A stretch of 64,000 bases of DNA from Stictocephala bisonia (lineage: Eukaryota; Arthropoda; Insecta; Hemiptera; Membracidae). Below the pieces are notes generated by a model that ran no database searches, was not told where the DNA came from, and saw nothing but the letters and a program-made list of their open reading frames with translations. The stretch is from NCBI GenBank assembly GCA_035578905.1, contig JAQJVL010000151.1, positions 1,635,001-1,699,000 of the forward strand, written 5' to 3'. Positions 32,072 through 44,345 of the stretch are shown piece after piece. Each line of letters starts with the position of its first letter. Positions within the stretch are counted from its first letter, which is position 1. Made by a program: the position numbers and the translations under genes.

Positions 32072-32914
32072 TTACTTAACAGACTGTGTCAGTAGTTTAT
32101 CCAGATCCTCCATAGTTCTCAGGTGCTGAGGCTGACTGTCTATTGTCTTTTTAGCGAACACCTTGCCGCTGTAGGTCCACGCAGCCGCCAGCTTCTTCTC
32201 CCTCTTGAGTTGACGAGCTTTCCCAAGGATTTGCTTGTAGGTAGGAGTAAGATGGTCATTTATAAAGATGGGGTAGGATGGCCAGTGGTCGGATAGCTTG
32301 GCTCCAGTGAGAGTTTGACGATGTTCCTTGTACGCATTCATCCAAGTTATTTTAGCCATCCGGGTGACGAATTTAACAACAATACTAGGGTTAGGCCGAC
32401 GGTCCGTCACGGCGAGGCGGTGAGCCACCGACACGTCATACTCGTTGAACTTAATTTTTAGTCCCTGACATATACGGTCTAATATCATGTACAAGTTCTC
32501 GCCCTTATTAAACGGAACTCCAACAATTTCAATGTTGTCGGATCTGGAATATTGCTGAGCTTCCATTAATTCTACTTTCACCTGAGATAACTCTTTCTTT
32601 GTTTCCGTCAACTCATTGTTTAACTTGTCTATTTCGATTTTCCTGGACGTGTTTTCCGAGGATAGGTTTGAGACTGAAACTTGTAGTGTTGAGATAGTTT
32701 TGTTCACCATGTCCAGTTGCTCCTTCACGTCTTTAACATTAGAGTTAACGACACTTATCTGCTTGGTCAAGTCTTTTCGAAGAAGGTTAATACAGTCCAA
32801 AATAGGATTTCCATCCACTGGCGACGGCAATTCTCCCGTATCACATTTATCACATTTCCATGAACCCTTTTTCCTGGCTGTGAGTTTCTTAAAGTTTTCT
32901 GCGGAAGTTGTCAC
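32072..32914 (-). CDS. LINE ORF1 (RNA-binding protein), 5'-truncated
   Basis: About 281 codons of ORF1 remain. The first residues contain WKCDKCD, the last part of a zinc-binding finger. A long heptad-rich coiled coil follows (NSNVKDVKEQLDMVNKTIS... to KVELMEAQQ), then an RRM-like region (NIEIVGVPFNKGENLYMIL, PSIVVKFVTRMAKITWM) and a basic C-terminal domain (GKARQLKREKKLAAAWTYSGKV). Such proteins coat LINE RNA. The open frame runs on upstream into the minisatellite to 33193, but the extra 90 or so residues (repeats of VIALPPTHT) are array sequence and not part of the gene. The original start codon was lost by truncation. Confidence 0.88.
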   Translation of the reverse strand: MTTSAENFKKLTARKKGSWKCDKCDTGELPSPVDGNPILDCINLLRKDLTKQISVVNSNVKDVKEQLDMVNKTISTLQVSVSNLSSENTSRKIEIDKLNNELTETKKELSQVKVELMEAQQYSRSDNIEIVGVPFNKGENLYMILDRICQGLKIKFNEYDVSVAHRLAVTDRRPNPSIVVKFVTRMAKITWMNAYKEHRQTLTGAKLSDHWPSYPIFINDHLTPTYKQILGKARQLKREKKLAAAWTYSGKVFAKKTIDSQPQHLRTMEDLDKLLTQSVK

Positions 32915-33215
32915 TGTAAGTTGGAGGGCTATTACCATCGTAGTTGTATGTGTAGGTGGGTGGATTATTATCATCGTACTTGTATGTGTAAGTGGTAGGG
33001 CTATTACCACCGTACTTGTATATGTAGGTGGGAGGGCTATTACCATCGTATTTGTATGTGTAGGTGGGAGGGCTATTACCACCGTACTTGTATGAGTAGT
33101 TGGGAGAATTATTTCTATAGTACTTGTAAGATTAGTTTGGAGTGTTATTACCAACGTACGTGTGTAGGTGGGTGGAAGGGTTAGATCCACCATACTTGTA
33201 TGGATGGGCAGAAGA
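32915..33215. repeat. 36-bp minisatellite, continuation right of the LINE
   Basis: The first 120 bp or so repeat the order of units found at about 26,425-26,550, starting exactly where the left part stops. Near 33,140-33,210 the units degrade and acquire GGTGGGTGG, like the other minisatellite family. Confidence 0.93.
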
Positions 33216-34135
33216 GTTCATTGGAAGTGACTTCAATAGCTACTAATACGTTACAAATGGTGGATTTATAGTTTATATCTAGCAAGTACGGTGATCAACA
33301 AGACAGGAGCCTCTCCCTTGTATTTAATCGAATTTTATCTGTTTGTAGCAAAATATATGACACTTTATTAATCTGACTTGAATAACGTAGTATTTATAAT
33401 AGGATTGCAATAAGCTAAACTGTCCCTATACGGCTTAGGGGAGGGTACGTATATCTAACAACAGTGTCCTTTTAAAAGATATATTTTGGATTTGTTTTGG
33501 AAAATATATAAAAATTCAAATTTATTTCGTATCAGTTTAAAAATAGAACTAAACACTTCTATTATATGAAACAAGGATACTTTTTTTAATTATTATTTTG
33601 TTGGTAGTACTTTGTTTAATGGAGTAGATTTTGTATTCCCACCCACGCATTCCATTTGTCATAATTGGATGTAAGAGTTTGAGAACAGTATGTAGGTTGG
33701 AGGTAAACATTAAACATGAAATCATCTCGAGATGGTTTATTTAATTAACTCTAATGTAACTTCAGCTACTCCTTTCTCTCACAGCCACATTCTGCGCTGA
33801 GCTGCACTTACCCACTAGTGTGGGTATATTTTCTGAATATGAGGTTAACATCTACATATACACTATTTGTTCTTCGAAATTAAATATTGACATTGCCAAT
33901 TTCACTCCTATTAGCCCCATTATGGGATGAGTTTAGTACATAACTAAATTTTTAAATTTCTATTGTAACGTAAATATCAAAAGGGTTACGTATGTATTGA
34001 CTAGTAATTCCAAAACTATTACTTCTGTAGTATTATAACACTTAATCTATAAATGATTGGAACTAAGGTCTAAATATGAATTATACAAAGATACATACCA
34101 TTAACCCATTATGACATAAAACCATTACAGCCACC
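33216..34135. other. AT-rich DNA, no gene seen
   Basis: Nothing recognisable. TTTAATTAACTCTAATGTAAC at about 33,741 has a close partner near 39,048, on the other side of the 94-bp array; the significance is unclear. Confidence 0.45.
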
Positions 34136-34136
34136 T

Positions 34137-37100
34137 CTAAGTATGACGTTGGTGGTCTTCACACTACTCACATACATACAAAGTCACATACTCTTAACCC
34201 ACTTCTTACATACAACCCTTCCACTAACCTTTAGGAATGACGTTGGTGGTGTTCACACTACTCACATACATACGAAGTCACATACTCTTAACCCACTTCT
34301 TACATACAACCCTTCCACTAACCTTTAGGCATGACGTTGGTGGTCTTCACACTACTCACATACATACGAAGTCACATACTCTTAACCCACTTCTTACATA
34401 CAACCCTTCCACTAACCTTTAGGCATGACGTTGGTGGTGTTCCCACCACTCACATAAATACGAAGTCACACACTCTTAACCCACTTCTTACATACAACCC
34501 TTCCACTAACCTTTAGGCATGACGTTGGTGGTGTTCACACCACTCACATACATACGAAGTCACATACTCTTAACCCACTTCTTACATACAACCCTTCCAC
34601 CAACCTTTAGGCATGACGTTGGTGGTGTTCACACCACTCACATACATACGAAGTCACACACTCTTAACCCACTTCTTACATACAACCCTTCCACCAACCT
34701 TTAGGCATGACGTTGGTGGTGTTCACACCACTCACATACATACGAAGTCACATACTCTTAACCCACTTCTTACATATAACCCTTCCACTAACCTTTAGGC
34801 ATGACGTTGGTGGTGTTCCCACCACTCACATACATACGAAGTCACATACTCTTAACCCACTTCTTACATACAACCCTTCCACTAACCTTTAGGCATGACG
34901 TTGGTGGTGTTCCCACCACTCACATACATACGAAGTCACACACTCTTAACCCACTTCTTACATACAACCCTTCCACCAACCTTTAGGTTAGACGTTTGGT
35001 GGTGTTCACACCACTAACATACATACGAAGTCACATACTCTTAACCCACTTCTTACATACAATCCTCCCACCAACCTTTAGGTATGACGTTTGGTGGTGT
35101 TCACACCACTCACACACAATCGAAGTCACATACTCTTAACCCACTTCTTACATACAACCCTTCCACCAACCTTTAGGTATGACGTTTGGTGGTGTTCACA
35201 CCACTCACATACATGCGAAGTCACATACTCTTAACCCACTTCTTACATACAACCCTTCCACCAACCTTTAGGTATGACGTTTGGTGGTGTTCACACCACT
35301 CACATACAATCGAAGTCACATACTCTTAACCCACTTCTTACATACAACCCTTCCACCAACCTTTAGGTATGACATTGGTGGTGTTCCCACCACTCACATA
35401 CATACGAAGTCACATACTCTTAACCCACTTCTTACATACAACCCTTCCACCAACCTTTAGGTATGACATTGGTGGTGTTCCCACCACTCACATACAATCG
35501 AAGTCACATACTCTTAACCCACTTCTTACATACAACCCTTCCACCAACCTTTAGGTATGACGTTTGGTGGTGTTCACACCACTCACATACAATCGAAGTC
35601 ACATACTCTTAACCCACTTCTTACATACAATCCTCCCACCAACCTTTAGGTATGACATTGGTGGTGTTCACACCACTCACATACAATTGAAGTCACATAC
35701 TCTTAACCCACTTCTTACATACAACCCTTCCACCAACCTTTAGGTATGACGATTGGTGGTGTTCACACCACTCACATACATGCGAAGTCACATACTCTTA
35801 ACCCACTTCTTACATACAATCCACCCACCAACCTTTAGGTATGACATTGGTGGTGTTCACACCACTCACATACATGCGAAGTCACATACTCTTAACCCAC
35901 TTCTTACATACAATCCTCCCACCAACCTTTAGGTATGACGTTTGGTGGTGTTCACACCACTCACATACATGCGAAGTCACATACTCTTAACCCACTTCTT
36001 ACATACAATCCTCCCACCAACCTTTAGGTATGACATTGGTGGTGTTCACACCACTCACATACATGCGAAGTCACATACTCTTAACCCACTTTTTACATAC
36101 AATCCTCCCACCAACCTTTAGGTATGACATTGGTGGTGTTCACACCACTCACATACATACGAAGTCACATAATCTTAACCCACTTCTTACATACAACCCT
36201 TCCACTAACTTTTAGGCATGACGTTGGTGGTGTTCCCACCACTCACATACATGCGAAGTCACATACTCTTAACCCACTTCTTACATACAACCCTTCCACC
36301 AACCTTTAGGTATGACGTTTGGTTGTGTTCACACCACTTACATACATGCGAAGTCACATACTCTTAACCCACTTCTTACATACAACCCTTCCACCAACCT
36401 TTAGGTTTGACGTTTGGTGGTGTTCACACCACTCACATACATACGAAGTCACATACTCTTAACCCACTTCTTACATACAATCCTCCCACCAACCTTTAGG
36501 TATGACGTTTGATGGTGTTCACACCACTCACACACAATCGAAGTCACATACTCTTAACCCACTTCTTACATACAACCCTTCCACAAACCTTTAGGTATGA
36601 CGTTTGGTGGTGTTCACACCACTCACATACATGCGAAGTCACATACTCTTAACCCACTTCTTACATACAACCCTTCCACCAACCTTTAGGTATGACGTTT
36701 GGTGGTGTTCACACCACTCACATACAATCGAAGTCACATACTCTTAACCCACTTCTTACATACAACCCTTCCACCAACCTTTAGGTATGACATTGGTGGT
36801 GTTCCCACCACTCACATACATACGAAGTCACATACTCTTAACCCACTTCTTACATACAACCCTTCCACCAACCTTTAGGTATGACATTGGTGGTGTTCCC
36901 ACCACTCACATACAATCGAAGTCACATACTCTTAACCCACTTCTTACATACAACCCTTCCACCAACCTTTAGGTATGACGTTTGGTGGTGTTCACACCAC
37001 TCACATACAATCGAAGTCACATACTCTTAACCCACTTCTTACATACAATCCTCCCACCAACCTTTACCTTTCACATACATGCGAAGTCACATACTCTTAA

Positions 37101-38100
37101 CCCACTTCTTACATACAATCCTCCCACCAACCTTTAGGTATGACATTGGTGGTGTTCACACCACTCACATACATGCGAAGTCACATACTCTTAACCCACT
37201 TCTTACATACAATCCTCCCACCAACCTTCAGGTATGACATTGGTGGTGTTCACACCACTCACATACATACGAAGTCACATACTCTTAACCCACTTCTTAC
37301 ATACAACCCTTCCACTAACGTTTAGGCATGACGTTGGTGGTGTTTCCACCACTCACATACATGCGAAGTCACATACTCTTAACCCACTTCTTACATACAA
37401 TCCTCCCACCAACCTTTAGGTATGACATTGGTGGTGTTCACACCACTCACATACATGCGAAGTCACATACTCTTAACCCACTTCTTACATACAATCCTCC
37501 CACCAACCTTTAGGTATGACATTGGTGGTGTTCACACCACTCACATACATACGAAGTCACATACTCTTAACCCACTTCTTACATACAATCCTCTTACCAA
37601 CCTTTAGGTATGACGTTTGGTTGTGTTCACACCACTCACTTACATGCGAAGTCACATACTCTTAACCCACTTCTTACATACAATCCTCCCACCAACCTTT
37701 AGGTATGACATTGGTGGTGTTCACACCACTCACATACATGCGAAATCACATACTCTTAACCCACTTCTTACATACAATCCTCCCACCAACCTTTAGGTAT
37801 GACGTTTGGTTGTGTTCACACCACTCACATACATGCGAAGTCACATACTTTTAACCCACTTCTTACATACAACCCTTCCACCAACCTTTAGGTATGACGT
37901 TTGGTTGTGTTTACACCACTCACATACATGCGAAGTCACATACTCTTAACCCACTTCTTACATACAACCCTTCCACCAACCTTTAGGTATGACGTTTGGT
38001 TGTGTTCACACCACTTACATACATGCGAAGTCACATACTCTTAACCCACTTCTTACATACAATCCTCCCACCAACCTTTAGGTATGACATTGGTGGTGTT
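34137..38100. repeat. 94-bp tandem array, about 42 copies
   Basis: Each unit contains GACGTTGGTGGTGTTCACAC followed by CACTCACATACATACGAAGT, CACATACTCTTAACCCACTT and a link with CTTACATACAACCCTTCCAC. GTGGTGT and ACACCAC form a 7-bp hairpin with a 2-nt loop in most units. Some copies carry one extra T (GACGTTTGG), making 95 bp. One copy near 37,060 is truncated. The recurring 61-codon ORFs are by-products: 94 is not a multiple of three, so every frame closes within two units. Confidence 0.97.
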
Positions 38101-39694
38101 CATAACCGGATAAACATGTTCGTTACAGCTTGTCTATGTGAGTGGTTGAACCTCCCACACACATGCAATTGACAGTCGTCACTCTCGCCCACGCTTATGG
38201 CTCTTCAATTACAGACATACGCCATTCATTATTGGCCTTTAACTTATACATGGAAAAATATAATCTTGTCTCCAATTTTGTCTTCCTTTTCTTTATATTT
38301 CCAAGTATGAAAGCTGTTCTGAATTTGAACGGAACATTTTAAGGAATGATACGGTGTGAAGGATGTTTGATACATTACTAAATTTAAGTCCTATGGAGAG
38401 TAGACTTTCCATTAAATAATATATGTATATTTTACAAAAACCTATTTTCATTTGAAATCTAAAAATTTTTATTTACATGAATAAAAAAAATACAATCAAC
38501 TGTAAATTTATTGTTCGCTTTTTTTAAATTCAATTTCTTTTGTAGTAGTAAGATTTTATATGCTATTGGACGATAAATAATTTATTTAATGCAGTTATTT
38601 AGAAACAAATACAAATCAAGGTATTTGTAATGCTTTTGCTAAAAAGAATAAACCATTAAGCGCTCATATTGCTCTGTAATATAAAATATGCCAATCATAA
38701 AGTTCAAGCTGATTTGTTAAAATAGAGGAAGAACTATTCGCATTAACCAATAATTACAATAATAACTATAACAAAATTTGGAACCATGAAAAACATGAAC
38801 ATTTATTTATAGTTAGTTCCAAACAAATCTATTTTATTCTAATATTTATAATTGAATATATATAACACAATACAGTACAAATAAACAACAGCATACATTT
38901 TCTTAATAAAGTCGATTTTATTAAAGCAGTGGCACATAACAATAAAGCGACTTAATGAACAGAGGGAGTGATTCGATGACTGACACAGGCGTTGTAATTA
39001 TATTTATTCACAGAGAAATGTAATTTCACTATGAATAAGCGTTGTTTAATTAACTCTAATATAGCTTCGTTTCACCTTCCTACATGCCCAGTTAGGGTGG
39101 GAAGTAGTGGAGTGGAGTAGGGGAGAATAGGTGGAGCAACAATTAGCAATCACACATAACACAATTTGTGCTCCAGAGCAAACACCCTGTACTACAGTTA
39201 CTGCCTCAGGATATTGTCTTAACCACTTTTACACAGCTCTGCGTATCTCTCCCTCCATCATTCCCCCTTCCTTTGCTTCCTCAATTTTTCCCTTCCCCTC
39301 TCTCTCCCTATTCGTTTTCTCTCTCCCTATTACCCCTGTCTCACTCCTTCCCTCTGTCCCTACCCCCTCTCTTTCTTTATTCCCCTTCTCCCCTCTCCCA
39401 CCCTATCTCCCTCTATTACGTCCTCTTCCTTTCACTCTTCTCATTTCTTATTTCTCTTTTCTCCACTTTATTTTAATTATAGTTTTTCAACATGATACTC
39501 GTATATAAGTAATTAAACATTCCAATAAATTTTAAAGTTTCTTCGTGAGGCCTTTCGATTACGGAGTAATCATTGTCCAACCCTCACATCAACTAATATA
39601 ACATTTAGGTTTACAATATGCTGAAATAAAAATAAAATAAAACATATGTTGCTTAAAAATAAACACACATTTGGCTAAATTAGATTTTAAATTA
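38101..39694. other. AT-rich DNA with a CT-rich tract
   Basis: I see no supported gene. From about 39,245 to 39,475 the plus strand is almost pure pyrimidine (repeated CTCCC, TTCCC and TCTCT words), which explains two small ORFs there. Confidence 0.5.
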
Positions 39695-40480
39695 TTAAAC
39701 AAAAGGAGAATGTTGAATTGGTGGTAGTTCATTCAATAATTTTTCTATGTATTTATTCATGAATTTTGTTTCATATGTATCAAGATACTGATACTTTTGA
39801 ACTTCCTTTAGTATTTCAAAGGATGAAAAACTATGAACAGTTTCTACAGCATTTTTAGCCACTTCTGATATTTCAACTATATTTATATTTGCTTTGTGTT
39901 CTCTATATCGAGTTTTTATTTTGTTATGTTGTTTGGCCAATATGCGAGTTCATTTTCACAGTGATCACAGTTAATTTTATACATTCCTGATTTGTCTTCT
40001 TTTAAAATTCTAGATTTAGGATTTCCTAGTATGTTTATAATTTTGGATTTTGATTTGAATGCTAATTTGAAATTTTTATGTTTTAACAATATTGTATTTA
40101 TTTTGTTGGATAAAGAAATGTGTTAATTTTTTTTCACTCATAAGTTTTGTTTTTTTTCTCCATAATGCTGTTCTTGATAGTTTCTTCTATTTGTAAGATT
40201 TTCTTTTTATTACATTTTAAATAACTTTTGTTGCGTATCCATTCATGTTTGCAACATGAATGCATCATTTAATGTTAATGATTTATTTTTATAATTTGCT
40301 TCTGACAATGGATTATTTAGAAGTCTTTGAACTAATGAACTGAAGGCAGCTTTTTTTATTCATAGGGTGAAAGGAATCAACTGTGATAAATCTGTTGTTT
40401 TGGGTTGGTTTGCTATAAATATCAAAATCTATTTTTGTACACTCTTGTTTTTGTTTTTTTTTGTTAAACATTTAATAAAA
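39695..40480 (-). pseudogene. Penelope-like element remnant: end of reverse transcriptase plus GIY-YIG endonuclease
   Basis: Reading the minus strand in several frames gives, in order, FDIYSKPTQNNRFITVDSFH, PLSEANYKNKSL, NPKSRILKEDKSGMYKINC and RYREHKANI. These match the IYRKPT...D..HP motif at the end of Penelope reverse transcriptases, the following RLL..PLS block, and the GIY-YIG endonuclease (GIYKI..C, then R..EH). The YIGQT part is damaged. Several frameshifts and stops separate the pieces, so this is an old, inactive 3' fragment. The only remaining open piece is 81 codons at 39,695-39,940. Confidence 0.72.
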
Positions 40481-40718
40481 GGGATTTTCCATATTCCGTC
40501 GATATTCCCTGCCTAAACAAACCCAAAGTATAGAGCGTAGGTATCCAAAGTAAACCGTATAAAATAGGTCTCCATCAGGTGAAAATAATGAAGTATGAAG
40601 TGCAAAATTACTCCAACAGATTACTCTGAAGCAGAGTAAAATAACAATTGCTATTGTTAAGTTGTTTTATGGAAGTAGGAAATCCATAGATAGCAAATAG
40701 ATTAAATTCATTATCAGT

Positions 40719-42210
40719 GTTTTGTACCGGGTCTTTGACCGGTACATTTCGGTTTTTTTTCGTTGTCTGCCAGGCTGCCTGAGATCGCTCACGCTCTGCG
40801 TTCCGCGTACTTTGGTAGCCGTTGGCCCGGTTCCGTTAAGTTCCGTGTTCCAGAAGCTTCGGTCCGCTTGGCCAGCCTTCTAGATGGTTCGAGCTGTTCA
40901 GTGGGTCTGCGGAGGTTAGTCTTGTGCTGTCTGCCGATCAACTAGACATGCGTGGCTGAGAGACACGTTAACTCCAGGGTCCTCGAGTGGGACGTTCAGC
41001 CCTCGGCCTGCCGTCCGGGGATTGTCGACCATCTGCTCTGCTAGCCTGGCCTGAGGACCATGCTGGAGCCTAGTTTCGCCCGCTACCCTCTCTACAGCTT
41101 TGGGTAGAGTTCTTCAGTCCTCAGGTCAGTTCTGTCCATTTTTTTCCCGGCGGCTGAGCTGAGGGGTTCTGGTGATATTAAAAAAAAAAAAAAAAAAAAA
41201 AAAGAAATAAAAAGAAAAAATCATGAAATATAAAAGAAGAAAAAAAATGTTTATGGAACTGTATGTGGCCTAGGCCTAACTTTGGACAGAGTGTATGAAA
41301 CAGCCATGGGGACATTGCCAGAGATATATATTTAAAATTTAAAAAAAAAAAAGGAAAAGTTTATATTTATTGTTATTTATTTAGTTAGTTTATTTGTTAT
41401 GGTTAATCTTTACGTAGTTTATTTTTGTTATAGTTTTTAAATTTTATATTGGTTAGGTCCCCATTGTTAAACCATGTTGTTATTTATTTATATGTTTAGG
41501 CCTAGTTGTTATTTATTTTTTCGTTGTTAATTGTATTATTGATGTCAGGGGATAATAGAACGGTACCGGGTTATATTTTCTTTTAAATTATTTAATTTTT
41601 AAACTCACCAAAAGGGGATTATTGTGCTTTTGCTTAACTTCAATTCGGAGCTGCCCAGGGATGCCGGCTTACTCCCTGGCCTCGGTGGAATCAAGGGATA
41701 TGTGGGCTAAATTGCCGGTTTAATTGTTGTTTTCCAGACGTTTTCTAAATTTTCACTTTTATTTGGGGTTATCTAAATTTGTTTCTAAGTTTGTCACCTT
41801 TTAAATTTTGTTAGTAAATTTTCCTTACGTTTTGGGAGTCTCAGGCCAAACTGCAGAGAGGCCATACAAAAATTGATTGTTAAATTTTGGTATTTGTGGA
41901 GTTTGTTGTTTCTGTAGTTTATGTGTTGTATCTTGTTAATTTAGTGTTTATGGTTATTGATTTAAGTGCTAATTTATATTGGGGCCTTCTGCCCGTTAAT
42001 ATTGTGGCCTTCTGCCTAATTTTGTTTTGGCCTTCTGCCTGCCAAGTTTTGCTTATTTGTTGATTTTTTTGGTAAAAAACTAGTTTTGCTCAGCTGCCGA
42101 GTGTTATTTTGACCCTCCAACTGCCACCCGTGATCCCATCGCTCGACTTGTTTTGAGCCATCCCCCGGTTGGCACGCTTACCAGCTTTGGTGGGGGGATG
42201 GGTCTCAGTT
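40719..42210 (+). repeat. Dispersed repeat, copy 2, with GC-rich head and terminal hairpin (possible solo LTR)
   Basis: The right part (41,990-42,210) matches 9,990-10,195. The sequence can be read from TGTTTTGTACCGG at about 40,719 to GGGTCTCA near 42,208. An inverted repeat GTACCGG...CCGGTAC lies at the left end (40,724-40,745). GAGCCATCCCCC pairs with GGGGGATGGGTCTC at the right end. 40,770-41,130 is strikingly GC-rich for this window, and poly(A) runs lie near 41,180 and 41,340. TG...CA ends suggest an LTR, but I found no target duplication and no coding part. Confidence 0.5.
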
Positions 42211-42695
42211 TAAACCATACCCTAAACTTTTAATTATATATTTTGTGAAATAATGAAAACATTTAAATATTAACACTGCAAAAATTGGGGCAAATTTAAA
42301 AAGCAAAAAGAAATAAAAATAAGTATTGATTAATTCAAGGAAGCTGTGGAGCGGTCAGGAGATGTAACATTGTTTAAAAAGTAAAATATCCAAATGAATA
42401 TTATGTAAACAGAAAAAAACACAAGCGTGCCATAATTTTAAAAACACTACTAGGCTCCGATGGGCGAGATACCTCCAAAATTCATAGTAACATTGCTTCT
42501 CTTTTGTTAAAACTATTATTATAAGACATTGTGAGCATCGTACTACTCATTTATGAATGTATTTGTGAATGTAGAGGTTAATTTTGATACTGAGGTAACT
42601 TATAATAATATTTAATTAGAAAATAAGAAGAGGAAACGCATTAACCAACAGTATTGGTTAACCAGAAAGATTAAATAACTAATTAGTTTGTAACG

Positions 42696-44345
42696 AAACC
42701 CAACCCCTGGACCGTGACGGGTGTTCTGTATAACCCAACCCCTGGACCGTGACGGGTGTTCTGTATAACCCAACCCCTGGACCGTGACGGGTGTTCTGTA
42801 TAACCCAACCCCTGGACCGTGACGGGTGATCTGTATAACCCAACCCCTGGACCGTGACGGGTGATCTGTATAACCCAACCCCTGGACCGTGACGGGTGTT
42901 CTGTATAACCCAACCCCTGGACCGTGATGGGTGTTCTGTATAACCCAACCCCTGGACCGTGACGGGTGTTCTGTATAACCCAACCCCTGGACCGTGACGG
43001 GTGTTCTGTATAACCCAACCCCTGGACCGTGACGGGTGTTCTGTATAACCCAACCCCTGGACCGTGACGGGTGTTCTGTATAACCCAACCCCTGGACCGT
43101 GACGGGTGTTCTGTATAACCCAACCCCTGGACCATGACGGGTGTTCTGTATAACCCAACCCCTGGACCGTGACGGGTGTTCTGTATAACCCAACCCCTGG
43201 ACCGTGACGGGTGTTCTGTATAGCCCAACCCCTGGACCGTGACGGGTGTTCTGTATAACCCAACCCCTGGACCGTGACGGGTGTTCTGTATAACCCAACC
43301 CCTGGACCGTGACGGGTGTTCTGTATAACCCAACCCCTGGACCGTGACGGGTGTTCTGTATAACCCAACCCCTGGACCGTGACGGGTGTTCTGTATAACC
43401 CAACCCCTGGACCGTGACGGGTGTTCTGTATAACCCAACCCCTGGACCATGACGGGTGTTCTGTATAACCCAACCCCTGGACCATGACGGGTGTTCTGTA
43501 TAACCCAACCCCTGGACCGTGACGGGTGTTCTGTATAACCCAACCCCTGGACCGTGACGGGTGATCTGTATAACCCAACCCCTGGACCATGACGGGTGTT
43601 CTGTATAACCCAACCCCTGGACCGTGACGGGTGTTCTGTATAACCCAACCCCTGGACCGTGACGGGTGTTCTGTATAACCCAACCCCTGGACCGTGACGG
43701 GTGTTCTGTATAACCCAACCCCTGGACCGTGACGGGTGTTCTGTATAACCCAACCCCTGGACCGTGACGGGTGTTCTGTATAACCCAACCCCTGGACCAT
43801 GACGGGTGTTCTGTATAACCCAACCCCTGGACCGTGACGGGTGTTCTGTATAACCCAACCCCTGGACCGTGACGGGTGTTCTGTATAACCCAACCCCTGG
43901 ACCGTGATGGGTGTTCTGTATAACCCAACCCCTGGACCGTGACGGGTGTTCTGTATAACCCATCCCATGGACCGTGACGGGTGTTCTGTATAACCCAACC
44001 CCTGGACCGTGACGGGTGTTCTATATAACCCAACCCCTGGACCGTGATGGGTGTTCTGTATAACCCAACCCCTGGACCGTGATGGGTGTTCTGTATAACC
44101 CAACCCCTGGACCGTGACGGGTGTTCTGTATAACCCAACCCATGGACCGTGACGGGTGTTCTGTATAACCCAACCCCTGGACCGTGACGGGTGTTCTGTA
44201 TAACCCAACCCCTGGACCGTGACGGGTGTTCTGTATAACCCAACCCCTGGACCATGACGGGTGTTCTGTATAACCCAACCCCTGGACCGTGACGGGTGTT
44301 CTATATAACCCAACCCCTGGACCGTGACGGGTGTTCTGTATAACC
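42696..44345. repeat. 35-bp tandem array, about 47 nearly identical copies
   Basis: The unit is AACCCAACCCCTGGACCGTG plus ACGGGTGTTCTGTAT. Copies differ at few positions, mostly in the two CpG sites, so the array is young. None of the three minus-strand frames of the unit contains a stop, so three overlapping ORFs of over 400 codons exist; since 35 is not a multiple of three each cycles through all frames. I do not consider them genes. Confidence 0.98.

Larger units (their letters stand above)
26638..32914 (-). mobile_element. Non-LTR retrotransposon (CR1/L2/Jockey-like LINE), 5'-truncated, inserted in the 36-bp array
   Basis: On the minus strand the order is a truncated ORF1, a spacer, ORF2 with endonuclease and reverse transcriptase, a 3' UTR, and a tail of GATTT repeats (plus strand 26638-26661, AATCAAATCAAATCAAA). 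The five bases TGTAA flank both sides (26633-26637 and 32915-32919), and the array continues in exact phase across the insertion, which fixes both ends. The 5' end lies inside the ORF1 zinc-finger region. Confidence 0.92.

Noticed and set aside
34143..37607. A family of about 15 ORFs of 61 codons starting MTLVVF
   Set aside because: Every one spans two 94-bp units and ends by frame drift; no evidence for a gene family.
39131..39508. ORFs of 125 and 102 codons rich in Ser, Pro and Leu
   Set aside because: They come from a nearly pure pyrimidine tract, and two frames are open together.
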